NCBI RefSeq assembly: GCF_025755255.1
Contig: NZ_JALIEB010000006.1
Location: 1 to 64,000 of the forward strand
From: Roseobacter sinensis
Lineage (GTDB): Bacteria; Pseudomonadota; Alphaproteobacteria; Rhodobacterales; Rhodobacteraceae
Length of the DNA stretch: 64,000 bases
Direction of reading: 5' to 3'
Each line of letters starts with the position of its first letter. Position 1 is the first letter of the stretch. The notes under the pieces were generated by a model, which was given only the letters and a program-made list of their open reading frames with translations, was not told the origin of the DNA and ran no database searches. A program made the position numbers and the translations under genes. This document shows positions 17,769-27,160 of the stretch, piece by piece.

Positions 17769-18706
17769 AGCCGGGCCAACCGCTCGGTCAGAAGCCCGAA
17801 GAAGCCATCCGCATCGATGTCCTGGATAAAGAGCGCATTGGGCGGGCGGTCGGTCACCCCCCACCAGTCGGCCACGGTCATGCCCATGGTCAGTTCAGAC
17901 TGCGTCTCGATCTCGACATTGATCTGGCGGCCGCTGAAGAGCTCCGGGCGGATCAGATAAGCGGTCACGCAAGGGTCATGCAGCGGCGCGCCGTCGGAGC
18001 CGTATTTCTCGCGGTCGAAGCGCTCGAAGAAATCGGTCATTTCAGCGACGGCGGTTCCGACGGCATTTCCCAGATTGCGGAAGGCTGCGTTGCGGGGGGC
18101 GGTGACCAGGGCCTTGTGGGTCACGTCGAGCGGCATGACCACAATCGGAACACCGGATTTAAACACGATATCAGCAGCTTGCGGGTCGACATAAATGTTG
18201 AATTCTGCCGTGGGGGTGATATTGCCGACCTCGAAATAGGCCCCGCCCATCAGCACGATTTCCTGTACCGTCTCAGCGATCTCGGGCGCGCGGGTGAGCG
18301 CGGTGGCGATGTTGGTGAGGGGCCCGAGCGGGCAGAGCGTGACCGATTTTGGTGCGGCGGCGCGCAGTGTCTCGATGAGGTAGTCGACGGCGTGCGTCTC
18401 TTGCAGCGGCATCACTGGATCGGGCAGCACGGGGCCGTTCAGCCCGGTCTCGCCGTGCACATGCTCGGCCGTGACCAGATCGCGCCCCAGCGGGCGGTCG
18501 CAGCCGGCATAGACCTTCACCTCCGGCTTGCCCGCCAATTCGCAGATGATCCGGGCATTCTTCGAAGTGAACGCCAGCGGCACATTGCCAGCCACACAGG
18601 TGATGCCCAAGACCTCGATCTCCTCCGGGCTGGCCAGGGCCAGCAGGATAGCAACCGCGTCGTCCTGACCGGGGTCGGTGTCGATGATGATCTTACGGGG
18701 GGGCAT
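17765..18706 (-). CDS. Inosine-uridine preferring nucleoside hydrolase
   Basis: This 313-residue hydrolase cleaves the N-glycosidic bond of ribonucleosides, giving ribose and free base for salvage. The hallmark calcium-binding start IIIDTDPGQDDAVAILLAL is at residues 6-24, and the second family block VLMGGAYFEVGNITPTAEFNIYVDPQAADIVF supplies further ligands. The ATG at 18706 fits the family start; the frame continues upstream only as shadow of mazG. It overlaps the GNAT gene by four bases. Confidence 0.92.
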   Translation of the reverse strand: MPPRKIIIDTDPGQDDAVAILLALASPEEIEVLGITCVAGNVPLAFTSKNARIICELAGKPEVKVYAGCDRPLGRDLVTAEHVHGETGLNGPVLPDPVMPLQETHAVDYLIETLRAAAPKSVTLCPLGPLTNIATALTRAPEIAETVQEIVLMGGAYFEVGNITPTAEFNIYVDPQAADIVFKSGVPIVVMPLDVTHKALVTAPRNAAFRNLGNAVGTAVAEMTDFFERFDREKYGSDGAPLHDPCVTAYLIRPELFSGRQINVEIETQSELTMGMTVADWWGVTDRPPNALFIQDIDADGFFGLLTERLARL

Positions 18707-18791
18707 GGAGGCTCCAGAATCGCGCCGCCGCACCGTCGCAAGCAACGCGGAATTTGTCCAGACGGTCAGGAATGGGTGAGCGCGGGCGCGC

Positions 18792-19610
18792 TCAGGCGCG
18801 GGCGTGTTCTGCGGCCTTGATGTCGGACCAGAGCGCGTCCATCTCTTCCAGCGTGCTGGTTGCGGGGGTTTTGCCGCGCGCGGCCAGACGGGCTTCGACC
18901 TCTTCAAATCTGCGTGTGAACTTCGCATTGGTGCGGCGCAGGGCGGCTTCGGGGTCGACGCCGAGGTGGCGCCCGAGGTTGGCCATGACGAAGAGCAGAT
19001 CGCCGAATTCATCCTCGATCTCATCGGCGCTGAGGGTGTTCTGCGCTTCGACCAGTTCCGCGGCCTCTTCGCGCAGCTTGTCGAGCACCTGTGTGGTCGA
19101 GGGCCAGTCGAAGCCTACGCGGGCGGCGCGCTTTTGCAGTTTCAGCGCGCGCAGTAGTGCCGGCAGTCCGATGGCGACCCCATCAAGCGCGCCTTTCTGC
19201 GCCTTGCCTGCCCGTTCGGCGGCCTTGATCGCTTCCCAATCGGCGGTCTGCTGAGCGGCGGATTTATCCCGGTTCTCGTCGCCGAAGACATGCGGGTGGC
19301 GCGCGACCATCTTGTCGGAGATCGCCTGCACCACGGATTGAAAGGAGAAATGTCCGGCCTCCTCGCCCATGGCCGTGTGATAGACCGTTTGCAACAGCAG
19401 ATCGCCCAGCTCGCCCTCCAACTCGGCCCAATTGCGGCGCTGGATTGCATCGGCAACCTCATAGGCTTCCTCGATGGTGTAGGGCGCGATGCTGTCGAAG
19501 TCCTGTTCGATATCCCACGGGCAGCCGGTGTCGGGGTCGCGCAGGCAGCGCATGATGTGCAGCAGCCGCTCGATGCCCGCGTCTTGGTCGTGGATCAGAT
19601 CGTCCCCCAT
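18792..19610 (-). CDS. mazG: Nucleoside triphosphate pyrophosphohydrolase MazG
   Basis: This 272-residue house-cleaning enzyme hydrolyses canonical and abnormal NTPs to NMP and pyrophosphate. It has two MazG repeats. The N-terminal one has CPWDIEQDFDSIAPYTIEEAYEVADAI and LEGELGDLLLQTVYH; the C-terminal one has LREEAAELVEAQNTLSADEIEDEFGDLLFVMANLGRH, with the acidic metal ligands intact. The ATG at 19610 gives the normal family start (HDQDAGIERLLHIMRCLRDPDTGCPWD). It diverges from the M20 hydrolase gene. Confidence 0.93.
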   Translation of the reverse strand: MGDDLIHDQDAGIERLLHIMRCLRDPDTGCPWDIEQDFDSIAPYTIEEAYEVADAIQRRNWAELEGELGDLLLQTVYHTAMGEEAGHFSFQSVVQAISDKMVARHPHVFGDENRDKSAAQQTADWEAIKAAERAGKAQKGALDGVAIGLPALLRALKLQKRAARVGFDWPSTTQVLDKLREEAAELVEAQNTLSADEIEDEFGDLLFVMANLGRHLGVDPEAALRRTNAKFTRRFEEVEARLAARGKTPATSTLEEMDALWSDIKAAEHARA

Positions 19611-19674
19611 TGCAGCCCGCCTCTCTGTCGTGTCACATGCACCTGACAAACAATCACCCAAGGAGTCCACCCCT

Positions 19675-20841
19675 ATGCCCGTGGTAAACCGGATTGCCGA
19701 CATGAGTGCGGAGATGGCGGCCTGGCGCCAGCATCTGCATACGATCCCGGAGTTGGGGCTGGAGTGCCACAAGACCGCCGCTTTCGTGGCGGAGCGGCTG
19801 CGCGAGATCGGGGTCGATGCGCTGCATGAGGGGATCGCCAAGACCGGGATCGTCGCGATCATCGAAGGGCGCGGTGAGGGGCCGACGATCGGGCTGCGCG
19901 CCGATATGGACGGCTTGCCGATCACCGAAGAGACGGGCGTGCCCTATGCCTCGACCCATGACGGCAAGATGCACGCCTGCGGCCATGACGGACATACGGC
20001 GATGCTGCTGGGGGCGGCCAAGTACCTGGCGGAGACGCGGAATTTCGCAGGCCGGGTGGCGCTCATCTTCCAGCCGGCGGAAGAGTTCGGCGGCGGCGGC
20101 GAGGTCATGGTGCAGGAGGGCATCATGGAGCGCTTCGACATTGCGCAGGTCTTTGCCATCCACAACGCACCGGGGAAGGACTTCGGCAGTTTCAACACGC
20201 GCAGTGGGCCGATTATGGCGGCTGCGGACACCTTCCACATTCGTATAACCGGCAAGGGCGGCCATGCGGCGCGGCCGCATGATACCATCGACCCGGTGGT
20301 GGCGGCCTGTTCTCTGGTGCAGGCGCTTCAGACCATCGTCAGCCGCAATCGCAACCCGCTCGACCAGCTGGTGATCTCGGCGACGCAGATCCACGCCGGC
20401 ACCACCGACAACGTGATCCCCGAGAGCTGCTATATCAACGGGACCATCCGGACCTTCAGCAAGGAGGTGCAGGCCATGGTTGTGAAGCGGATGCAGGAGA
20501 TCGTGGACGGCCATGCGGCGAGCTTTGGCCTTACGGCCGAGCTGGAGATCGAATTCGGCTATCCGCCCACGGTGAATCACGCGGCTCAGGCCGAGTTTGC
20601 GGCAGAGGTGGCCGGGGACGTGGCGGGCGAAGCGGGTGTGAACCCGGACGTCGACCCGGTGATGGGGGCCGAGGATTTCTCCTACATGCTGGAGGCCCGG
20701 CCGGGCGCGTATCTGATGCTGGGGCAGGGCGATACCGCGGGCGTGCATCATCCGAAGTACAATTTCAACGATGAGATTGCACCGATTGGCGCTTCGTTCT
20801 TTGCCCGGCTGGTCGAGCGGTCGCAACCGGTCAGCGCCTGA
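19675..20841 (+). CDS. M20-family amidohydrolase (hippurate hydrolase-like)
   Basis: This 388-residue dinuclear metallohydrolase is of the M20D group (hippurate, N-acyl amino acid or IAA-amino acid hydrolases). It has RADMDGLPITEETGVPYAS, the metal motif HACGHDGHTAMLLGAAKYL, the catalytic QPAEEFGGGGEVMVQEG, and a C-terminal MGAEDFSYMLEARPGAYLMLG. The ATG at 19675 follows an AAGGAG site. It is followed after three bases by two ureohydrolase genes, so it may belong to an arginine/agmatine or guanidino compound pathway, with an N-acyl intermediate as substrate. Confidence 0.9.
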   Translation: MPVVNRIADMSAEMAAWRQHLHTIPELGLECHKTAAFVAERLREIGVDALHEGIAKTGIVAIIEGRGEGPTIGLRADMDGLPITEETGVPYASTHDGKMHACGHDGHTAMLLGAAKYLAETRNFAGRVALIFQPAEEFGGGGEVMVQEGIMERFDIAQVFAIHNAPGKDFGSFNTRSGPIMAAADTFHIRITGKGGHAARPHDTIDPVVAACSLVQALQTIVSRNRNPLDQLVISATQIHAGTTDNVIPESCYINGTIRTFSKEVQAMVVKRMQEIVDGHAASFGLTAELEIEFGYPPTVNHAAQAEFAAEVAGDVAGEAGVNPDVDPVMGAEDFSYMLEARPGAYLMLGQGDTAGVHHPKYNFNDEIAPIGASFFARLVERSQPVSA

Positions 20842-20844
20842 CCC

Positions 20845-21819
20845 ATGGCGCTGGAAGATGCCAAGACCCAGATGGACCACGCCTTCACGCGGGAGGATCC
20901 GCGGGGGCCGAGCTTCGAGCTGACCTTCGGCGGCGCGCTGTCCTTCCTGCGCCGGCGCTATACCAAGGACCTCGCGGGTGTCGATATTGCCGTGACGGGC
21001 GTACCCTTCGATCAGGCGGTGACGAACCGGCCCGGCACGCGGCTGGGTCCGCGTGCGATCCGCGAGGCCTCGACCCTGCAGGCGCCGGACCCGCCTTATG
21101 GCTGGCCCTTCGATGTCTTGTCCGAGCGGGTGATCGTGGATTACGGCGATCTGGCCTTCGACTACGCCACTATCCCGGCTTTCCCGGACGCGCTGACCGC
21201 GCATGTCGGCGGCATTCTCGAGGCAGGTGCGGCGAGCGTGGTGCTGGGCGGCGATCACTACATCAGCTTCCCGATCCTGAGGGCCTATGCGGAGCGGTAT
21301 GGTCCGATGAGCCTGTTGCAGTTTGACGCCCATACCGACACCTGGGCGGATGACGACATGTCCCGCGTGGATCATGGCACGATGTTTTACAAGGCGGTGA
21401 AGTCGGGGATCGTGGACCCGGCGAGCTCTGTGCAGGTGGGGATCCGGACGACGAATGCGGACACGCTGGGGGTGAGTATCATCGATGCCGCCGAAGTGCA
21501 CGCATGCGGGCCGGCGGCGGTGGTGCAGAAGATCAAAGCCATTCTCGGGGATCGGCCCTGCTATCTGACCTTCGATATCGACGCGCTCGATCCGGCCTAT
21601 GCGCCGGGCACGGGCACGCCGGTCTGGGGCGGGCTGACTTCGGCGCAGGCGGCGGCGATGCTGCGGGGGCTGGCCGGGATCAACATCCGCGGCGGCGATG
21701 TGGTTGAGGTCTCGCCGCCCTTTGATACAACCGGGGCGACCGCGATTGCGGGCGCCCATGTGGCGACGGAGATCCTGTGTCTGCTGGGCTGGCGGATGCG
21801 CGAAGAAGGCAAGGCATGA
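20845..21819 (+). CDS. Agmatinase-family ureohydrolase (first of tandem pair)
   Basis: This 324-residue binuclear manganese ureohydrolase releases urea from agmatine or a related guanidino compound. Metal ligands are in VLGGDHYISFP, LLQFDAHTDTW and YLTFDIDALDPAYAPGTGTPVWGGLT. It starts almost directly after the M20 hydrolase and overlaps the second ureohydrolase by four bases. Because a paralogue follows, the pair probably differs in substrate; which one uses agmatine is not evident. Confidence 0.88.
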   Translation: MALEDAKTQMDHAFTREDPRGPSFELTFGGALSFLRRRYTKDLAGVDIAVTGVPFDQAVTNRPGTRLGPRAIREASTLQAPDPPYGWPFDVLSERVIVDYGDLAFDYATIPAFPDALTAHVGGILEAGAASVVLGGDHYISFPILRAYAERYGPMSLLQFDAHTDTWADDDMSRVDHGTMFYKAVKSGIVDPASSVQVGIRTTNADTLGVSIIDAAEVHACGPAAVVQKIKAILGDRPCYLTFDIDALDPAYAPGTGTPVWGGLTSAQAAAMLRGLAGINIRGGDVVEVSPPFDTTGATAIAGAHVATEILCLLGWRMREEGKA

Positions 21820-22769
21820 GCAGACAGAAGAACCAACCGATCAGCGGCAACGATCTCGCACGGTTTTCGGGGCCGGGCAGTTTCATGCGGTTGCCGTATG
21901 TGAACGATCTCAAGGGGCTCGATGTGGCTTTCCTCGGCATCCCGATGGACATCGGCACCTCCTGGCGGTCGGGCACGCGGTTCGGACCGAAAGAGGTGCG
22001 GAGCCAGAGCGCGATGATCCGGCCCTATCACATGGGCACCGGCGCGGCCCCGTTCGACAGCCTGCAGGTGGCGGACATCGGCGATCTGGCGATCAACACC
22101 TTTTCGCTGGCCGACAGTCTGCGGATCATTCAGGAGAGCTATGAGGCGATCCTCAACTACGATGCGATGCCGATGGCGATTGGCGGCGATCATTCGATCA
22201 CGCTGCCGATCCTGCGGGCGATGCACAAGCGCTTCGGGCCGGTGGCGCTGGTGCATGTGGATGCGCATTCGGATGTCAACGACGAGATGTTCGGCGAGCG
22301 CGAAACGCATGGGACGGTGTTCCGCCGCGCCTATGAGGAGGGGCTGATCCTGCCGGAGAAGACCTATCAGATCGGGCTGCGCGGCACCGGCTATACCGCG
22401 TCTGATTTCTCGGAGGCGCAGGGCTGGGGGTTCCAGCAGTTCCCGGCGCAGGAGCTGTGGCACCGCAGCCTCTCGACGCTGGGGGGCGAGGTGCGCCGCG
22501 ACATCGGGCCGGATCAGGCGACCTATGTGAGCTTCGACATCGACAGTCTCGACCCGGCCTTCGCGCCGGGGACGGGCACACCGGAGATCGGCGGGCTGAC
22601 CACGCCCCAGGCGATGGAGCTCATTCGCGCGCTGAAGGGGCTGAACATCGTGGGCTGCGATCTGGTGGAGGTCTCGCCGCCCTATGATGCGACGGGCAAC
22701 ACGGCGCTGGTGGGCGCGAATATCCTCTTTGAGCTGTTGTGCGTCCTGCCCGGCGTGAAGGTGCGCTGA
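21816..22769 (+). CDS. Agmatinase-family ureohydrolase (second of tandem pair)
   Basis: This 317-residue paralogue of the preceding gene has the same ligand blocks: AIGGDHSITLPIL, ALVHVDAHSDVNDEM, and YVSFDIDSLDPAFAPGTGTPEIGGLT. The segment GERETHGTVFRRAYEEGL after the second block resembles guanidinobutyrase-type enzymes as well as agmatinases. The ATG at 21816 overlaps the previous stop (ATGA). The three-gene set M20 hydrolase plus two ureohydrolases looks like a small catabolic operon for guanidino compounds. Confidence 0.87.
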   Translation: MSRQKNQPISGNDLARFSGPGSFMRLPYVNDLKGLDVAFLGIPMDIGTSWRSGTRFGPKEVRSQSAMIRPYHMGTGAAPFDSLQVADIGDLAINTFSLADSLRIIQESYEAILNYDAMPMAIGGDHSITLPILRAMHKRFGPVALVHVDAHSDVNDEMFGERETHGTVFRRAYEEGLILPEKTYQIGLRGTGYTASDFSEAQGWGFQQFPAQELWHRSLSTLGGEVRRDIGPDQATYVSFDIDSLDPAFAPGTGTPEIGGLTTPQAMELIRALKGLNIVGCDLVEVSPPYDATGNTALVGANILFELLCVLPGVKVR

Positions 22770-22782
22770 GGGTGTGGGCGCC

Positions 22783-22812
22783 TCCGGCGGGAGTATTTCT
22801 GGACGGGTGAAA
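22783..22812 (+). repeat. Gene-end repeat, fuller copy
   Basis: The sequence reads CGCCTCCGGCGGGAG followed by TATTTCTGGACGGGTGAA. The first half forms a small GCCTCC-to-GGCGGG hairpin. It lies 13 bases after a stop codon and runs into the start of the DUF1499 gene. The second half matches the copy at 15803 at all but one base. Confidence 0.55.
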
Positions 22813-22815
22813 CGC

Positions 22816-23211
22816 ATGGTGCTTTGGGGTCTGATCGGGGCGATCGTTGCGGCGATGGCCTATGTGCGGCTGGCCCCGATTGATCCAGAGCGCTGGCATC
22901 TGCCGGTGGAGATGGCGGAGGATGCGGATCTCGCGGGCGGTGCGGTGCGGGTTATTCCGGCGGAGGAGGGGACCTTGCAGGCGGTCGATGAGCTGATGCG
23001 GGGCTTGCCGCGGACGCGGGTTCTGGCCGGATCGGTCGACGCGGGCCATGTCACCTATGTGACGCGCTCTGCCGTGTTCGGCTTTCCGGACATGACAACG
23101 GTCGAGCTGCGTGGCAACGACATCCGGATGTTTGGGCGATTGCGCTTTGGCGCGTCAGATCTGGGCGTCAACCGCAAACGACTGGAGGGGGTGATCGCCG
23201 CCCTCGAGTGA
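22816..23211 (+). CDS. DUF1499 family membrane-anchored protein
   Basis: This 131-residue protein has one N-terminal hydrophobic helix (VLWGLIGAIVAAMAYV) and a DUF1499-type domain (residues about 45-131) ending with [25 protein letters not shown]. The function of DUF1499 proteins is unknown; many are lipoprotein-like or periplasmic. The ATG at 22816 is preferred; a GTG at 22807 would add three residues. Its last 57 bases overlap a small secreted-protein gene on the opposite strand. Confidence 0.75.
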   Translation: MVLWGLIGAIVAAMAYVRLAPIDPERWHLPVEMAEDADLAGGAVRVIPAEEGTLQAVDELMRGLPRTRVLAGSVDAGHVTYVTRSAVFGFPDMTTVELRGNDIRMFGRLRFGASDLGVNRKRLEGVIAALE

Positions 23212-23442
23212 CGAAGACAGGCAGCCTTGGCTCACCTCGCGCCACATCGGCACGTTGAGCGACATCTGGCACTGTGCCATGAACATGCGCCCGTCCACTT
23301 GCAGGCAGATGGTCTGCCCCAATTCAATCCGGCTGCCGGAGCTGTCGGTGCAATAGCACTCGACGGTTTTGCCGCTGGGGCTGGTGACGTCGGCGAGACC
23401 GGGCAGGGCGGCCCATATCAGAAGCAGGCTCAATCGTTTCAT
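23155..23442 (-). CDS. Small secreted cysteine-containing protein, function unknown
   Basis: This 95-residue protein has a clear signal peptide ([17 protein letters not shown], cut near residue 17). The mature part has five cysteines, including a CYC pair and a C-terminal C, suggesting disulfides in the periplasm: [43 protein letters not shown] do not recognise the family. It converges with and overlaps the DUF1499 gene tail, and its start lies 62 bases from prfA on the other strand. Confidence 0.7.
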   Translation of the reverse strand: MKRLSLLLIWAALPGLADVTSPSGKTVECYCTDSSGSRIELGQTICLQVDGRMFMAQCQMSLNVPMWREVSQGCLSSSLEGGDHPLQSFAVDAQI

Positions 23443-23504
23443 CGCGTCAGACTAGCATGGCTGTGGCCCTTGACCAACGGCTTTCAATGTCTCAGAGACG
23501 CTGC

Positions 23505-24560
23505 ATGATCCCGGTGGAGCAATTGCAACAAATTACGGCACGGTTCGAGTATCTCGAGGCTGCCATGGCGGCGGGCGACGCGTCCGCTGACATCGCTGCG
23601 CTGGCCAAGGAGTACTCTGATCTGCGGCCCGTGGTCGAGCAGATCGCAGCCTACCGGCGCCTGCTGAGCGATCTCGACGAGGCGCAGCAGATGCTGTCTG
23701 ACCCCGACATGGCCGCTTTGGCCGAAGAGGAGCTTCCGCGACTGAAACAGGCACTGCCGGAGGCGGAGGCCGCCTTGCAACTCGCTCTCTTGCCGCGCGA
23801 CAAGGCGGATGCACGGCCCGCGATGCTGGAGATCCGGCCCGGTACGGGTGGCGATGAGGCGGCGCTCTTTGCCGGGGATCTGATGCGGATGTACCAGCGC
23901 TATGCGGATGCCAAGGGGTGGACCTTCGACATCATCGAGATGCAGGAGACCGAGCTTGGCGGCGTGAAGGAAATGGTCGCCCACATCAAAGGTCAGGATG
24001 TCTTTGCGCGGCTGAAGTTCGAGAGCGGGGTCCACCGGGTGCAGCGCGTCCCCAGTACCGAGAGCGGCGGGCGCATCCACACCTCGGCGGCCACAGTGGC
24101 GGTGCTGCCCGAGGCCGAGGAGGTGGATATCCGGATCGACCCGGGCGATCTGCGCATCGATACGATGCGCTCGTCCGGGGCGGGCGGGCAGCATGTGAAC
24201 ACCACCGACTCGGCGGTGCGGATCACCCATTTGCCCACCGGCCTGGTGGTCACGAGTTCCGAGAAGTCGCAGCACCGCAACCGCGAGATCGCCATGCAGG
24301 TGCTGCGCGCCCGGCTTTACGATATGGAGCGCAGCCGTGTCGACAGCGAACGCTCGGCGGATCGGGCGGCACAGGTGGGCTCGGGTGACCGCTCGGAGCG
24401 CATCCGGACCTACAACTTCCCGCAGGGCCGCATGACCGACCACCGGATCAACCTCACGCTCTATCGGCTGGACGCGGTGATGCAGGGCGATCTGGATGAG
24501 ATCGTCGATGCGCTCACCGCGGATGCACAGGCGCGGCTGATGGCGGAGATGGGCCAGTGA
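23505..24560 (+). CDS. prfA: Peptide chain release factor 1
   Basis: This 351-residue release factor recognises UAA and UAG stop codons and triggers peptide release. The catalytic GGQ is in [20 protein letters not shown]. The codon-reading PxT tripeptide is the PST within [23 protein letters not shown], the RF1 rather than RF2 signature. The ATG at 23505 begins [10 protein letters not shown]; an upstream frame adds 16 residues without family match. It overlaps prmC by four bases (GTGA), the usual pairing with the enzyme that methylates the GGQ glutamine. Confidence 0.96.
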   Translation: MIPVEQLQQITARFEYLEAAMAAGDASADIAALAKEYSDLRPVVEQIAAYRRLLSDLDEAQQMLSDPDMAALAEEELPRLKQALPEAEAALQLALLPRDKADARPAMLEIRPGTGGDEAALFAGDLMRMYQRYADAKGWTFDIIEMQETELGGVKEMVAHIKGQDVFARLKFESGVHRVQRVPSTESGGRIHTSAATVAVLPEAEEVDIRIDPGDLRIDTMRSSGAGGQHVNTTDSAVRITHLPTGLVVTSSEKSQHRNREIAMQVLRARLYDMERSRVDSERSADRAAQVGSGDRSERIRTYNFPQGRMTDHRINLTLYRLDAVMQGDLDEIVDALTADAQARLMAEMGQ

Positions 24561-25390
24561 CGGCGGCCGAGGCCATGGTGGCCGCGATGGCGCGGCTGCG
24601 CGCCGCAGGGGTGCCGGACCCGGCGCGGGATGCGCGGGTGCTGCTCGCCCATGCGGCCAAGGTCGACGCGGCGCGGGTCACGCTGATCGCGCCCGAGGAC
24701 ATCGCGCCCGATATCGCCGAGCGCTATGACACTCTGGTCGCATTGCGAGCCGTGCGTGTGCCGGTCTCGCAGCTCATCGGTGCGCGTGAGTTCTACGGCC
24801 GCGCCTTCGAGATCAGCCGCGAGGTGCTGGACCCGCGGCCCGAGACCGAAGCCTTGATCGAGGCCGCCCTGTCGGAGCCCTTCGAGCGCGTGCTCGACCT
24901 TGGCACCGGGTCGGGCTGCATTCTGGTCACGCTGCTGGCCGAGCGGCCGGAGGCCGAGGGCGTCGGCGTCGACCTCTCGGAGGCCGCTTGCCTGCACGCC
25001 AGCGCCAACGCGGCGCGCCACGACGTTGCCGCGCGCGCGCGCATCCTGCAATCGGACTGGTTCGAGGCGGTGGAGGGGCGCTTTGATCTGATCGTGGCGA
25101 ACCCGCCCTACCTCGCCGCGGAGGAAATGGGCCGGGTTCAACCGGAGCTGCGCGATCACGAGCCGCGGCTGGCGCTGACCGACGGTGCGGATGGTCTGAC
25201 GGCCTATCGGGTCATTGCGGCACAATCACAAGGATACTTGAGCGCGCAAGGTCGCGTTCTGGTTGAGATTGGCTGGCAACAGGGTCCTGAGGTCACCGCG
25301 ATTTTCCGCGCGCAGGGCTGGGGCGAGGTGGCGATTCTTCCCGATCTGGCGGGGCGCGACCGGGTGGTTTCCGCCGCAAAACCCGGGTGA
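24557..25390 (+). CDS. prmC: Release factor glutamine methyltransferase
   Basis: This 277-residue SAM-dependent methyltransferase modifies the glutamine of the GGQ motif of RF1 and RF2. The SAM-binding motif [16 protein letters not shown] and the catalytic NPPY (IVANPPYLA) are present, along with the N-terminal helical RF-binding domain (residues 1-80). It starts with GTG at 24557 inside the prfA stop, so translation is coupled. Confidence 0.95.
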   Translation: MTAAEAMVAAMARLRAAGVPDPARDARVLLAHAAKVDAARVTLIAPEDIAPDIAERYDTLVALRAVRVPVSQLIGAREFYGRAFEISREVLDPRPETEALIEAALSEPFERVLDLGTGSGCILVTLLAERPEAEGVGVDLSEAACLHASANAARHDVAARARILQSDWFEAVEGRFDLIVANPPYLAAEEMGRVQPELRDHEPRLALTDGADGLTAYRVIAAQSQGYLSAQGRVLVEIGWQQGPEVTAIFRAQGWGEVAILPDLAGRDRVVSAAKPG

Positions 25391-25614
25391 GATCCTCTGA
25401 AAACGCAGGAAAAATCCACAAATCTGTGTAAAAACCCGACTTAACTCTTGCGGCAGCGCGGGCTGCGTGCTTATTCAAAGGTGTTGCAGCGGTGGATGCC
25501 CAGGCAAGGCGGTCCCGCGCGGCGTTAAGCCCAACATGTCGACATCCCGGATAGCATTGGTCGAGACGCCCTATCCGGTCACACGATCCACAGCACGAAG
25601 GCTGAGCGAGCTTC

Positions 25615-26169
25615 ATGAAATCATCGAGATCCCGGTCCCGCTCGAAGGGCAACCGTAACCGGTCACAAGGCAATCAGGGCGGGAACGTCGTCAACCGCGT
25701 GTTCGACAGCTCCGGCCCAGAGGGCAAGGTGCGCGGGACACCACAGCAGATCATCGAGAAATACAACCAGCTGGCGCGGGATGCACAGCTGAGCAATGAT
25801 CGCGTGGCAGCAGAGAACTTCCAGCAGCATGCCGAGCACTACACGCGGCTGCTGTCGGAGGCGCAGCGCGAGATCGAAGCGCGCCGGGAAGAGCAGGAGC
25901 GGCAGAACCGCGAACGCCAGGCCGAACGCGACCGCGAGCGGGCCGAGCGTCAGGAGCGCGAAGCCAATCAGGCCGTGGTGGATCAGAGCGCGCAGCCGCA
26001 GCCCGATGTTTCGGGAAATGACGAGGAGAGCACGCTGGTCGAAACGCCCGAAAGCCAGCCCAAGCCCAAGCGGGCCCCACGCCGCAAGCCGCGTCCCAAG
26101 GCGGAGAAAGCCGAGAGCCCGGAGGGATCCGCCCCTGGCGGGGACGACGCGCCCAAGGCTGCGGAATAG
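25615..26169 (+). CDS. DUF4167 domain protein (putative RNA-binding)
   Basis: This 184-residue protein is very basic and rich in Ser, Arg, Asn and Gly at the start (MKSSRSRSRSKGNRNRS), then has the conserved DUF4167 core NRVFDSSGPEGKVRGTPQQIIEKYNQLARDAQLSNDRVAAENFQQHAEHY split by nothing, then a charged coiled coil (EAQREIEARREEQERQN) and a Lys/Pro/Arg-rich tail. This family follows prfA-prmC in many alphaproteobacteria. Its function is not established; RNA or ribosome association is a guess from composition. Confidence 0.88.
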   Translation: MKSSRSRSRSKGNRNRSQGNQGGNVVNRVFDSSGPEGKVRGTPQQIIEKYNQLARDAQLSNDRVAAENFQQHAEHYTRLLSEAQREIEARREEQERQNRERQAERDRERAERQEREANQAVVDQSAQPQPDVSGNDEESTLVETPESQPKPKRAPRRKPRPKAEKAESPEGSAPGGDDAPKAAE

Positions 26170-26202
26170 AGCGTTTCGCCTTTGGCCTCAGACGGGATGG
26201 AT

Positions 26203-26254
26203 GTATCACCTCTTGCGTTGATTTTTTTTGAAATCAGGCAGCGATAGGTGATGC
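26203..26254 (+). ncRNA. Structured 3' element, possible small RNA
   Basis: Nested inverted repeats lie between the DUF4167 stop and a strong terminator. The outer arms are 26203-26211 (GTATCACCT) and 26246-26254 (AGGTGATGC); the inner arms are 26219-26224 (TGATTT) and 26231-26236 (AAATCA). With the terminator at 26289 this could be a 3'-UTR-derived small RNA. No family is recognised and expression is not shown. Confidence 0.3.
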
Positions 26255-26288
26255 AGGTTCGAGACGAATTGCTTGAGACCACCTCAGA

Positions 26289-26310
26289 CCCCGCTTTGGC
26301 GGGGTTTTTC
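26289..26310 (+). terminator. Rho-independent terminator
   Basis: A perfect six-pair stem, CCCCGC (26289-26294) with GCGGGG (26299-26304), a four-base loop and a run of five T. It ends the prfA-prmC-DUF4167 side. The convergent rsmA stop codon lies at its very edge. Confidence 0.85.
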
Positions 26311-27157
26311 ACGGCTGTGCGACGGCACGCGCCAAAGCGCAAAATCCTTCCAGCGAGATCTGCTCTGCCCGGTCGGTGGGCGCGAGCCCTGCGGCGGTGA
26401 GCCGATCTTCGATATCGGGCGCAATCCCTTTCAGGGAGGCCCGCAGCATCTTGCGGCGCTGGTTGAAGGCGGCGGCGACGACGCGGCTCAGGACCGCTGC
26501 ATCGGCCGGAAACCGTGGCTCCGGCAGCGCGGTCAGATGCACCACGCTGCTCGAGACCTTGGGCGGCGGGCTAAATGCTTCCGGCGGCAGTTGCATCACA
26601 ATCCGGGCCTCGGCGCGCCACTGCGCGAGAATGGCGAGGCGCCCGTAGGCCTTGCTGCCCGGCTGCGCCACGATGCGCTCGGCCACCTCACGCTGGAACA
26701 TCAGCGTGAGGCTCTGCCAGAAGGGAGGCCAGTCGGGCGGGGTCAGCCAGCGGACCAGAAGCTCCGTCCCCACGTTGTAGGGCAGGTTGGCCGCGACGCG
26801 GATCGGCGGCGTCAGATGCGCCGCCGGGTCGATGTGCAGCGCGTCGCCTTCCAGCACGGTCAGGCGGCCGGGGTAGGCCGCGGCGATCTCGGCCAGCGCC
26901 GGCGCGCAGCGCGCGTCTTTCTCAATGGCGAGCACATGGCGCGCACCTTCGGCGAGCAGCCCGCGGGTCAGCCCACCAGGCCCCGGGCCGATCTCGAGCA
27001 CATCGCAAGCCGCAAGGTCGCCCGCCTGTCGCGCGATCTTGGCAGTGAGATTCAGATCCAGCAAAAAGTTCTGCCCCAGCGACTTGCGGGCCCGCAGGTC
27101 GTGCGCGCGGATCACCTCGCGCAGGGGAGGAAGGCTGTCTATGGCACCCATCTTCAT
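26309..27157 (-). CDS. rsmA: 16S rRNA dimethyladenosine transferase RsmA (KsgA)
   Basis: This 282-residue enzyme dimethylates two adjacent adenines (A1518 and A1519, E. coli numbering) near the 3' end of 16S rRNA, a late ribosome-assembly checkpoint. Motifs: [10 protein letters not shown], the SAM site [16 protein letters not shown], and [11 protein letters not shown]. It may start at 27157 or at the second ATG at 27151, which has better spacing from GGGAAG. It is the last gene of the lptF-lptG-lptD-surA-pdxA-rsmA operon. Confidence 0.94.
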   Translation of the reverse strand: MKMGAIDSLPPLREVIRAHDLRARKSLGQNFLLDLNLTAKIARQAGDLAACDVLEIGPGPGGLTRGLLAEGARHVLAIEKDARCAPALAEIAAAYPGRLTVLEGDALHIDPAAHLTPPIRVAANLPYNVGTELLVRWLTPPDWPPFWQSLTLMFQREVAERIVAQPGSKAYGRLAILAQWRAEARIVMQLPPEAFSPPPKVSSSVVHLTALPEPRFPADAAVLSRVVAAAFNQRRKMLRASLKGIAPDIEDRLTAAGLAPTDRAEQISLEGFCALARAVAQP

Positions 27158-27160
27158 TGC

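Noticed and set aside
19654-21759. 701-codon minus-strand frame over the M20 and ureohydrolase genes
   Set aside because: It mirrors codon structure of the plus-strand genes and has no protein family character.
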